Shown piece by piece: positions 25,961 to 33,515 of a stretch of 64,000 nt of DNA. How positions within the stretch are numbered: position 1 is the stretch's first letter; every line of letters starts with the position of its first letter. The DNA lies in the NCBI GenBank assembly GCA_035534435.1, contig DATLRX010000033.1, positions 1 through 64,000 on the forward strand. The letters run 5' to 3'. Below the pieces are notes generated by a model that worked only from the letters and a program-made list of their open reading frames with translations, was not told the origin of the DNA and did not search any database. Source of the DNA: Palsa-851 sp035534435. GTDB taxonomy: Bacteria; Chloroflexota; Dormibacteria; Aeolococcales; Aeolococcaceae. Made by a program: the position numbers and the translations under genes.

Positions 25961-26722
25961 TCAGCTCTCGGGATGCTCCCAGAGTTTGATGCCGCCGAGA
26001 ATCCCGGCCATGTTGCCGACGATGGTGACTGACCCGTCCACGTGCCCCTCCAGGTGTTTTGCGTTACCACCGCTGACATACAACCGGTCGTAGTTGATGA
26101 GCACCTGGAAGTTGTCGAACGCCTCGCGGACGCGCTTCCGCCACTTCTTCGCGCCGATTCGCTCCAAGGCAGCGTTGCCGAGTTGTTCGTCGTACGTCTC
26201 ACCTTTGCGGAACGGGTGATGCGCGAGCTCGAGATGCAACGAGAGCTTGCCGTCGACGAGCAGCGCCGTTCCGACTCCCGTGCCGAGGGTGACGACGAGC
26301 TCGACTCCAGTGCCACTCACAACGTCGAGTCCCTGGATGTCAGCGTCGTTGGCGACGCGGACCGGGTGACCGAGTTTCGCGGCCATCGCTCCGCCCAGAT
26401 CGAAGCCCGTCCAGGCCGCGAGCAGCTTCTTGGAAACCGGCGATTCGGGGCCCGACCTCGTGACGAAATCGGGCGCTGTCAACAGGATGCCTCTCCTGAC
26501 GACCCCGGGGAATCCGATCGATGCGCGATCGGCCGCCGGGAGCGGTGCAACCAACGTCGCGAGCATGTCGACGAGTTGGTCCGGAGGGCACGGATACGTC
26601 GTTTTGATCCGTACTCGGTCGGCCATGAGCTTTCCCGTCGCATCAAGCACCGATGCCTTGAGTCCGGTACCGCCGACGTCGATTGCAAGCGTCGCCGGGC
26701 GCGCTCCTTTTCGTGTTGCCAC
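25961..26722 (-). CDS. ppgK: Polyphosphate glucokinase (ROK family)
   Basis: 253 residues. The start LAIDVGGTGLKASV is the ATP/polyphosphate phosphate-1 loop, GFPGVVRRG and VANDADIQG supply the sugar-binding Asp, and TLGTGVGTALLVDG is the second phosphate loop. Its shortness and the missing ROK zinc cluster match polyphosphate glucokinases, which phosphorylate glucose with polyphosphate (and ATP). It starts at GTG 26722; the ribosome site is weak. It heads the gnd-zwf run and is 64 bases after selD. Confidence 0.87.
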   Translation of the reverse strand: MATRKGARPATLAIDVGGTGLKASVLDATGKLMADRVRIKTTYPCPPDQLVDMLATLVAPLPAADRASIGFPGVVRRGILLTAPDFVTRSGPESPVSKKLLAAWTGFDLGGAMAAKLGHPVRVANDADIQGLDVVSGTGVELVVTLGTGVGTALLVDGKLSLHLELAHHPFRKGETYDEQLGNAALERIGAKKWRKRVREAFDNFQVLINYDRLYVSGGNAKHLEGHVDGSVTIVGNMAGILGGIKLWEHPES

Positions 26723-26786
26723 CGAGAACCAGCATAGACCGAATGTCCTGTTTCCCCGGGGCGGCGATACGGGAGGCTGTGCGCTC

Positions 26787-27773
26787 TTATCGAACCTCGA
26801 TCGCCCACTCCCCTCTCGGTCGCAGCTCGCCGATGACCGGATAGCCGGGGACTTCCCCCGCAATCAGCATCCCGCCACTGGTCTGGGCGTCCGCAAGCAG
26901 CAGGCGCTCGCCCTCATCGGTGGCGGCACGACCACCCCACCGTACGTGCGGGTCGACCCACTCCAGGTTGCGCCGCGTGCCGCCGCTGACGTACCCGGCT
27001 GCAAGAGCATCACGGGCGCCTTCGAGATACGGCACCGCTCCTGCGTCGATAACGGCGGTCAGATTGCTCGCGCGCACCACTTTGTACAGGTGACCGAGCA
27101 GACCGAACCCCGTGACGTCCGTCGCGCACCGCACACCCGCGGCGAGCGCCGCTGCGGATGCGGCAGCGTTCAACTGCACCATCGTCGCAACGGCCTGCGG
27201 GAACACCTCTCCCGTCTGCTTGTGCCGGCTGTTGAGCACGCCGATGCCGAGTGGCTTCGTCAGCGTCAGCGGCACCCCGGCGACGCCCGCGTCGCTGCGC
27301 AGGAGCCGGTCTGCGGCCGCGAGACCGGTGACCGCCATGCCGTATTTCGGCTCCGGGTCGTCGACGCTGTGTCCTCCCGCAACCGGGCATCCCGCTGAAC
27401 GGGCGACGTCGAGACCGCCACGCAGCACCTCGCGCGCGAGACCGGGTGGCAATACCTCGCGAGGCCAGCACAGAAGGTTCACCGCGAGGATCGGATGCCC
27501 ACCCATCGCATAGATGTCGGAGAGCGCGTTCGCGGCCGCGATGCGGCCCCAGTCGTACGCGTCGTCCACGACCGGCGTGAAGAAGTCGACGGTGCTGAGC
27601 ACCGCCATGCCATTGCCGTCGAGGCGGACCGCTGCGGCGTCGTCATCGGGATCGAGCCCGACAAGGAGTGACTCGGACGGCACGCCGATGAGGCCTTCGA
27701 TCATCTCCTCGAGCTCGCCGGGCGGGATCTTGCAGGCGCACCCACCGCCGTGGGCGTATTCCGTCAGTCGCAT
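26787..27773 (-). CDS. selD: Selenide, water dikinase (selenophosphate synthetase), Cys form
   Basis: 328 residues. The Gly-rich start HGGGCACKIPPGEL holds the catalytic Cys12 and Lys15; many bacteria have Sec at the first of these, here it is Cys. LDPDDDAAAVRL and GGHSVDDPEPKYG are the ATP/metal blocks. It makes selenophosphate, the selenium donor for SelA. Divergent from tRNA-Sec, with 70 bases between its ATG and the tRNA. Confidence 0.96.
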   Translation of the reverse strand: MRLTEYAHGGGCACKIPPGELEEMIEGLIGVPSESLLVGLDPDDDAAAVRLDGNGMAVLSTVDFFTPVVDDAYDWGRIAAANALSDIYAMGGHPILAVNLLCWPREVLPPGLAREVLRGGLDVARSAGCPVAGGHSVDDPEPKYGMAVTGLAAADRLLRSDAGVAGVPLTLTKPLGIGVLNSRHKQTGEVFPQAVATMVQLNAAASAAALAAGVRCATDVTGFGLLGHLYKVVRASNLTAVIDAGAVPYLEGARDALAAGYVSGGTRRNLEWVDPHVRWGGRAATDEGERLLLADAQTSGGMLIAGEVPGYPVIGELRPRGEWAIEVR

Positions 27774-27843
27774 GTGATCGATCTTCCCAATTCGGGCCTC
27801 GCGCTCGCGACGCCGGCGTCGCCATTCCCCGTACCCTCGTCGC

Positions 27844-27939
27844 GGAGGCGTCTGGGCGCCTGGTGGCCCTCCTGATCTTCAAAATCAGTGTGACCGAGTA
27901 TCCCGGTCAGGCGGGTTCGATTCCCGTCCGCCTCCGCCA
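27844..27939 (+). tRNA. selC: Selenocysteine tRNA (anticodon TCA)
   Basis: 96 bases with CCA encoded. GGAGGCG pairs with CGCCTCC, G73 is the discriminator, the D stem is GGGC/GCCC, the anticodon stem CTGAT/ATCAG encloses CTTCAAA (TCA at 27879-27881), there is a long variable arm (TGACCG/CGGTCA), and the T arm is GCGGG-TTCGATT-CCCGT. Length, TCA anticodon and long variable arm identify tRNA-Sec. The eighth acceptor pair is T-C, so it is not perfect. It lies between selD and selA. Confidence 0.97.
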
Positions 27940-27960
27940 TTCATCGATCGAAGGGGGCCG

Positions 27961-29244
27961 ATGCACAGCGACCCGCGGCGCAGCATCCCGTCGACTGATG
28001 TGCTGCTGCAGGACCCACGCCTCGTGGAGGCGGAGCAGCGCCTGGGGCGTGCCATCGTTCGCACGACCATCCACGCATCGCAGGACCGCGTGCGAGCCTC
28101 GACCGTTGCGATCGAGCGGATCGTCGAGGACATCGTGAGCCACCTCCCGGCTCGCGCAACCGCGCTCACGCCGGTGCTCAACGCAACCGGGACGATCCTG
28201 CACACCAACCTCGGCCGCGCCTCCCTCTCCAGCGCGGCGCGCGAAGCGCTGCTCGCAGCGTCGGCCTACGTCGATGTCGAGTACGACCTCCGCGACGGCA
28301 CGCGCGCGGCTCGCGGACGTGGCGTGCTTGCGGCGCTGCGCGACGCGCTGCCCGATGCGGGCGACGTGATGGTCGTCAACAACGGGGCTGCAGCGCTCGT
28401 GCTTGCGATGACCACGCTGAGCGCCGGGCTCGAGGTGGTCTGGAGCCGCGGCGAGCTCGTCGAGATCGGCGACGGCTTCCGGCTGCCGGAGCTTGTCGAG
28501 AGCACCGGCGCGATCGTTCACGAGGTGGGCACCACGAATCGCACCACGCTTGCGGACTACGCCGCCGCCGTCGGTGACCGCACCGGGTGCGTGCTCAAGG
28601 TGCACCCGTCGAACTTCCGGCTCACCGGGTTCACCGGAGCGGTCGGCATCGACGAGCTCGCGACGCTGGGACCTCCGCTGGTGGTCGACGTGGGATCGGG
28701 ACTCCTCGCCCCCGATCGCTCGCTCCCCGACGAGCCGGACATCGCCACCGCACTCAGATCGGGCGCGCATCTCGTGACGGCCAGCGGCGACAAGCTCCTC
28801 GGCGGACCCCAGGCCGGGATCATCGCCGGCCGCGCGGACCTCGTGGCGCGGCTCCGCCGCCACCCGCTGGCTCGCGCGCTTCGCGTCGACAAGCTCACCC
28901 TTGCGGCGCTCGAGGCCACGTTGACGGGCCCGCCCACGCCGACGGCACTCGCAGTCCATGCCGACCCGGACGACCTGCGTGCTCGCACTGAGGCGGTCGT
29001 CGTCGCGGTGGGCGCACCCGCTCAGCTGACCGCGGCCGTCGGGACGGTCGGTGGCGGCAGTGGTCCCGGTGTCGAGCTGCCGGGGTGGGCGGTCAGCCTC
29101 CCGGAGTCGTATGCGGAGCCGTTGCGACTCGGCGACCCCGCCGTCGTCGGCCGCATCGAGCACGGCCGCTGCCTTCTCGATCTGCGCTGCGTGCCAGCCG
29201 ACGCCGACCCCGTCCTGATCAGCGCGGTACTCGCGTGCAGGTGA
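27961..29244 (+). CDS. selA: L-seryl-tRNA(Sec) selenium transferase
   Basis: 427 residues of PLP-dependent enzyme. NATGTILHTNLGRA at 74-87 is the SelA signature, ASGDKLLGGPQAG puts the PLP lysine at 278, and VGTTNRTT near 189 is conserved. It converts Ser-tRNA(Sec) to Sec-tRNA(Sec). ATG follows AAGGGGG at a good distance, 21 bases after the tRNA-Sec end, so both can come from one transcript. The stop overlaps selB. Confidence 0.96.
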   Translation: MHSDPRRSIPSTDVLLQDPRLVEAEQRLGRAIVRTTIHASQDRVRASTVAIERIVEDIVSHLPARATALTPVLNATGTILHTNLGRASLSSAAREALLAASAYVDVEYDLRDGTRAARGRGVLAALRDALPDAGDVMVVNNGAAALVLAMTTLSAGLEVVWSRGELVEIGDGFRLPELVESTGAIVHEVGTTNRTTLADYAAAVGDRTGCVLKVHPSNFRLTGFTGAVGIDELATLGPPLVVDVGSGLLAPDRSLPDEPDIATALRSGAHLVTASGDKLLGGPQAGIIAGRADLVARLRRHPLARALRVDKLTLAALEATLTGPPTPTALAVHADPDDLRARTEAVVVAVGAPAQLTAAVGTVGGGSGPGVELPGWAVSLPESYAEPLRLGDPAVVGRIEHGRCLLDLRCVPADADPVLISAVLACR

Positions 29245-31019
29245 TCGCCACGGCGGGACACGTGGACCACGGCAAGTCGACGCTGGTGCGGGCACTCACT
29301 GGAATGGAACCCGATCGCTGGGCGGAGGAACGCCGGCGGGGCATGACGATCGACCTTGGCTACGCGTGGACGACGTTGCCATCGGGACAGGAGATCGCCT
29401 TCGTCGACGTCCCCGGCCACGAGCGGTTCACCACCAACATGCTCGCCGGGGTCGGGCCCGTCCCCGCGGCTCTCCTCGTCGTCGCGGCTGACGAGGGGTG
29501 GGCGGCGCAGACCGACGAGCACGTCCGTGCCCTTGACGCGCTGCGTGTTCGGCACGGATTGCTCGCCGTCACGCGCAGCGACCTCGCAGACCCAGTTCCG
29601 GCGACCGAGGAGTCGCTCGCGCGCCTCGCGTCAACGAGCCTTGCGGGACTCGCCGCGGTGAACGTCTCCGGCACCACCGGCGCGGGCCTCGACGAGCTTC
29701 GTGCTGCGCTCGACCACCTCGCCGGGTCATTGCCGCGACCCGATCCGGGGACCCGCGTCCGGCTCTGGGTCGACCGGTCATTCACCATCAAAGGCAGCGG
29801 TACGGTCGTCACCGGAACACTCGGTGCGGGAACGCTGCGGGGCGGTGACGTGCTCGAGCTCGGGACGAGGCGGGTGGGCGTTCGAGCGCTGCAGCGCCTC
29901 GGCCGGCCGGCTGACGAGGTTCGGGGACCGGCGCGCGTCGCGGTCAACCTGCGAGGAGTCCCGCACGACGACGTGCACCGCGGCGATGCGCTGCTCACCC
30001 CCGACGCCTGGCGGCTGACCACCATCGTGGACCTCCGATCCGACGCCGGAGCCCTCTCTGGTCACGTCGTGCTCCACATCGGCTCGGCGGCCGTTCCTGC
30101 GGTGGTGCGTCGCATCGGACCCGAGGACGCGGCGAGCGCCGGCATGGTGGCGCGACTCACACTGGAGACGCCGCTCCCGCTCGCGGTGGGTGACCGGGTG
30201 CTCCTGCGCGATCCGGGTCTGCGTCACGTGCTCGGCGGTGCAACGGTGCTCGATCCGTTGCCCCCGCCGTTGCGGCGTCGCGGCGCGGGGCGAGCGCGCG
30301 CTGCAGCGCTGCGTGACGCCACCGGAAGTGCCGACCTCGCATCCGAGATTGCCCGTCGCGGCGCGGCGAGCCGTTCGCTGCTCGGAGCGCTCGGCGTGCC
30401 GATCCCGGATCCACTCCCGGCGGGCATCGTCGCCAATGGCGAGTGGTTGATTGATGCGGCGCAGTGGGATCGGTGGCGTACGGATCTGCGAGCCGCGGTA
30501 TGCGCGCATCCCGGCACCGCGTTGCTCGATAGTGGGATTGCCCGCTCCGACGTGGTTCGTGGCCTTCAGCTCCCCGACGCGCGACTCCTCGACGGCCTCG
30601 TCGCCGCAACTCGCGACATCGCCGAGGATCGCGGAAGGCTGCGTCCTCGCGGTGCCCGGCCCTCGTTGCGAGCGGACGTCGAGTCGTCGATCGAACAGCT
30701 GTCAGCCCTGCTCGAGCAGCATCCGTTCAACGCGCCCGAGCAATCCCAGCTCGTTGCGATGCGGCTCGGTCCTCAGCAGCTCGGCGCAGCCGCGAGCGCC
30801 GGCGCGATCCTGCGACTCCCGGGCGACATCGTTCTGCTCCCGAACGCTCCTCTCAAAGCTGCGGCGGTGCTGCGCGGGCTTCCGCAGCCGTTCACGCTCT
30901 CCGCCGCGCGCCAGGCGCTGACGACCACGCGGCGGGTGGCGGTCCCGCTGCTCGAGCACCTGGATCGTCTCGGGATCACCGAGCGCGTGGATGACGGACT
31001 CCGAAGGGTGCGCGACTAG
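29235..31019 (+). CDS. selB: Selenocysteine-specific elongation factor SelB
   Basis: 594 residues. The G domain begins TAGHVDHGKSTLVRALTG (G1), DVPGHERF is G3 and TRSDLAD G4. Elongation-factor beta domains follow, then C-terminal winged-helix repeats (from about residue 370) that bind the SECIS RNA. It delivers Sec-tRNA to UGA. GTG at 29235 is given; a GTG at 29241 overlapping the selA stop (GTGA) is equally possible and would align better with the E. coli start. Confidence 0.95.
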   Translation: MQVIATAGHVDHGKSTLVRALTGMEPDRWAEERRRGMTIDLGYAWTTLPSGQEIAFVDVPGHERFTTNMLAGVGPVPAALLVVAADEGWAAQTDEHVRALDALRVRHGLLAVTRSDLADPVPATEESLARLASTSLAGLAAVNVSGTTGAGLDELRAALDHLAGSLPRPDPGTRVRLWVDRSFTIKGSGTVVTGTLGAGTLRGGDVLELGTRRVGVRALQRLGRPADEVRGPARVAVNLRGVPHDDVHRGDALLTPDAWRLTTIVDLRSDAGALSGHVVLHIGSAAVPAVVRRIGPEDAASAGMVARLTLETPLPLAVGDRVLLRDPGLRHVLGGATVLDPLPPPLRRRGAGRARAAALRDATGSADLASEIARRGAASRSLLGALGVPIPDPLPAGIVANGEWLIDAAQWDRWRTDLRAAVCAHPGTALLDSGIARSDVVRGLQLPDARLLDGLVAATRDIAEDRGRLRPRGARPSLRADVESSIEQLSALLEQHPFNAPEQSQLVAMRLGPQQLGAAASAGAILRLPGDIVLLPNAPLKAAAVLRGLPQPFTLSAARQALTTTRRVAVPLLEHLDRLGITERVDDGLRRVRD

Positions 31020-31026
31020 CTGAGGG

Positions 31027-31572
31027 TCACTGGCCGATGCGTCCGTCGATGCGCTCGCGCAACAGGTCCGCGTGCCCGATGTGCCGCGCGTACTCAAAGA
31101 TCATGCCGATGAGCGCCTCACGCAGCGACATCTCACCGCCGCCACTGCCGTGCTCGTTCAAGGGGTCATCCCCGGTGATGTCGAGGCTCGGCGCATCCGC
31201 CACGAACCGCGTCGCGAAGGCGACTTCCGCGCGCCATGCGTCCCACGCCTCTGCAACCACGTGCAGGTCCGGCACAGCACCGTCGAAATCACCGTCGCGG
31301 TTGGTGTCGGAGCAGAACAACCCCACCACGTTCTGCCCCGCCATCATCTCGCGGAACGTCTTGCGCTCCATCTCGGCGAGGTGCCGCACGAGCCCGAGGA
31401 GCGACATCGTCGAGGGCTCGACCGACCGCCGGGCCATGGCCTCAGCGTCAAGCCCAGCGCACTTCATCTCCAACGTCAACCGCGCGCTGCGCAGAACTTC
31501 GACCAGCGTGCTGCGCTCGTCGCCCAGGCGTGGTCCGTCCTCACGCGGATCGTCCTTGAGATCGATGAACAT
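31027..31572 (-). CDS. DinB/DUF664-family protein
   Basis: 181 residues. MFIDLKDDPREDG is a common start of DUF664 proteins; LLGLVRHLAEMERKTF near 58 and YARHIGHADLLRERIDG near 160 hold the spaced histidines of the family. It is 33 bases after the nrfD stop on the same strand, so it may be the last gene of the formate dehydrogenase operon. Function unknown. It is distinct in sequence from the DinB protein at 22968-23477. Confidence 0.82.
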   Translation of the reverse strand: MFIDLKDDPREDGPRLGDERSTLVEVLRSARLTLEMKCAGLDAEAMARRSVEPSTMSLLGLVRHLAEMERKTFREMMAGQNVVGLFCSDTNRDGDFDGAVPDLHVVAEAWDAWRAEVAFATRFVADAPSLDITGDDPLNEHGSGGGEMSLREALIGMIFEYARHIGHADLLRERIDGRIGQ

Positions 31573-31605
31573 GTCGGCTCGTCTCGTCGTCGGCATCACG
31601 CAGTC

Positions 31606-32604
31606 CTACGGCGCACGCTGTTCGAGGCGTTCGCGTTGCGGGGCAACCGTGTAGCGCGGGTCGCGCGCTGATTGCTGGCCGGCTTCGAAGATCCCGAATC
31701 GCGAGAGAGCCGAGGCCGCCATCAGCGCGCCACCCGACAGCAGCGAGGCCGCGCGCGAACGCCTGCCGAATGCGATCGCACCGAAGAGGCCGCCGGTCGC
31801 GAGTGCGCGACTGGTGTTCATGAGCACTCCGGCACGTCCGGTGTGGAGTGTTTCGACGCTGATGCCCATGCTGCCCTCCATCCGTCGTTCGGCGGCGAGC
31901 TCGAACAGCACCCCGCTGACGGCAAGGCGCCGTGCCGGTCCAGCCTCGGCGATCGACGTGCCCATCATGCCCAGGCCACCCGCCGCCATCGCAGCCGACC
32001 CGGCGAAGACGAACGGCAGCTCACGATGCGCGGCATGCCACGCCGGCGTGGCCGTATCTGCGAGCAGCACGCCGGTGTACGACGCCAGCATCGGCGCGAG
32101 CAACGCCGCGGCCAGTCCGGCCGGGCGCGCCACGAACGTGATCGGCCGGGCGAGCGTGCGCACCGGGTGAGGCAGCGGCGCCATCAGCTCCGCCGTCGCC
32201 GCGATGCCCGCCGTCGACCCGAACGCGACGAGCACCCACGTGCCCACGGACATCGGCGACGTCGGTTTCGCCACCCGCAACATGTTGAGGAAACGGCTCG
32301 GTTTGCCGAGGTCGCGAATGAGGGCGACGGTGCCTGCGGTCGCGCCGGCGAGTGCACCGACGCGCATGACGCGTCGAAGCTCGCGACGGCCGGTGAGGTC
32401 GGCGCCCGCCGCGAGCAGCGCCGACCCTGCACCGAGACCACCGAGGAAGAGGTAGGCGGGAATGTCGTGCTTCCAGGGCGACGCCTTGACCACCGGGCGT
32501 CCGTAGTACGACGTGAACGTCGCGTCGGGCACCATCGGCTGCTCACCGCTCGCGCCTCCCCCGCCACGCCGCCGGCGGCGCGGCGCCGCCACCGCCTCCT
32601 CCAT
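31606..32604 (-). CDS. nrfD: NrfD/PsrC-family membrane subunit of formate dehydrogenase
   Basis: 332 residues with about eight hydrophobic helices and the NrfD-type start (VKASPWKHDIPAYLFLGGLG). A basic N-terminal stretch precedes the first helix. The stop of fdhB overlaps its ATG (TGATG). It should anchor the catalytic and iron-sulfur subunits and pass electrons to quinone. It takes the place of the di-haem cytochrome b (FdnI) of the E. coli enzyme; no haem-ligand pattern of FdnI is seen. Confidence 0.87.
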   Translation of the reverse strand: MEEAVAAPRRRRRGGGGASGEQPMVPDATFTSYYGRPVVKASPWKHDIPAYLFLGGLGAGSALLAAGADLTGRRELRRVMRVGALAGATAGTVALIRDLGKPSRFLNMLRVAKPTSPMSVGTWVLVAFGSTAGIAATAELMAPLPHPVRTLARPITFVARPAGLAAALLAPMLASYTGVLLADTATPAWHAAHRELPFVFAGSAAMAAGGLGMMGTSIAEAGPARRLAVSGVLFELAAERRMEGSMGISVETLHTGRAGVLMNTSRALATGGLFGAIAFGRRSRAASLLSGGALMAASALSRFGIFEAGQQSARDPRYTVAPQRERLEQRAP

Positions 32605-33515
32605 CACGATCTGACCCGGACGAACGCGGCGGCCGCGCCGGCAAGCAGCGCCGCGCCGGCGATCGCCGCCGACTTCCACATCTGCGGCAGATCACGCGTC
32701 GTCACCACGGGGTCGGGCGGCAGGCCGTACACTTCGGGCTCGTCGAGCAGCAGGAAGAAGGCGCCCGCGCCGCCGATCCCGTCGTCGGGATCGGCGCCAT
32801 AGAGGCGCGCGTCGCCGACACCGAGCGCGTGCAGCTCGGCAACGCGCGCCCGAGCGCGGATCCGCAACTCGTCGAGATCACCGTACTGGATCGACTGCGT
32901 CGGACATGCCTGCGCGCACGCGGGCATCATCCCCTCGGAAAGCCGGTCGTAGCAGAGGGTGCACTTCTGCGCGATGCCCACATTGCGCGCGCCGGCCGGG
33001 CCCTCGCGACGTTCGATCACTCCGAAGGGACACGCGGGAACGCAGTAGCCGCACCCGTTGCACACATCGGGCTGGATGACCACCGTCCCGAACTCCGTGC
33101 GCATCAGCGACCCGGTCGGGCAGACGTCAAGGCAGGCTGCGTTGGTGCAGTGCTTGCACACGTCGGACGACATGAGCCAGTGCATGGCGGTGTCGGCCGG
33201 CGCGGCTGGATTGTTGTCACTCATGTCTGGAACCATCGGCAGTGGGGCGAGACCGTCGAACCGCGAGGGACCGCGCCGCTCGATGAACGCGACATGCCGC
33301 CACGTGCTCGCGCCGAGCGCGCCGGTGTTGTCGTACGACATGCCGAGCAGGCTCAGCCCGTCTTCAGGGATGTCGTTCCACTCCTTGCATGCCACCTCGC
33401 ACGCCTTGCAGCCGATGCAGATCGACCCGTCGGTGAAGAATCCCTTCCGTGCGGGCGCGTCCATCCACCCGGTGTCCTGTGCCGGGTCGGCCGAGGCGAA
33501 CGGCTCGCTCCTCAT
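32604..33515 (-). CDS. fdhB: Formate dehydrogenase iron-sulfur (beta) subunit
   Basis: 303 residues with the expected four ferredoxin-type Cys clusters: CIGCKACEVAC near 33, CKHCTNAACLDVC near 123, CNGCGYCVPAC near 153 and CTLCYDR...CAQAC near 190. One hydrophobic helix lies at the C-terminus (SAAIAGAALLAGAAAAFV), which probably ties it to the membrane. It relays electrons from FdhA to the NrfD subunit. ATG at 33515 overlaps the fdhA stop (ATGA). Confidence 0.95.
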   Translation of the reverse strand: MRSEPFASADPAQDTGWMDAPARKGFFTDGSICIGCKACEVACKEWNDIPEDGLSLLGMSYDNTGALGASTWRHVAFIERRGPSRFDGLAPLPMVPDMSDNNPAAPADTAMHWLMSSDVCKHCTNAACLDVCPTGSLMRTEFGTVVIQPDVCNGCGYCVPACPFGVIERREGPAGARNVGIAQKCTLCYDRLSEGMMPACAQACPTQSIQYGDLDELRIRARARVAELHALGVGDARLYGADPDDGIGGAGAFFLLLDEPEVYGLPPDPVVTTRDLPQMWKSAAIAGAALLAGAAAAFVRVRS

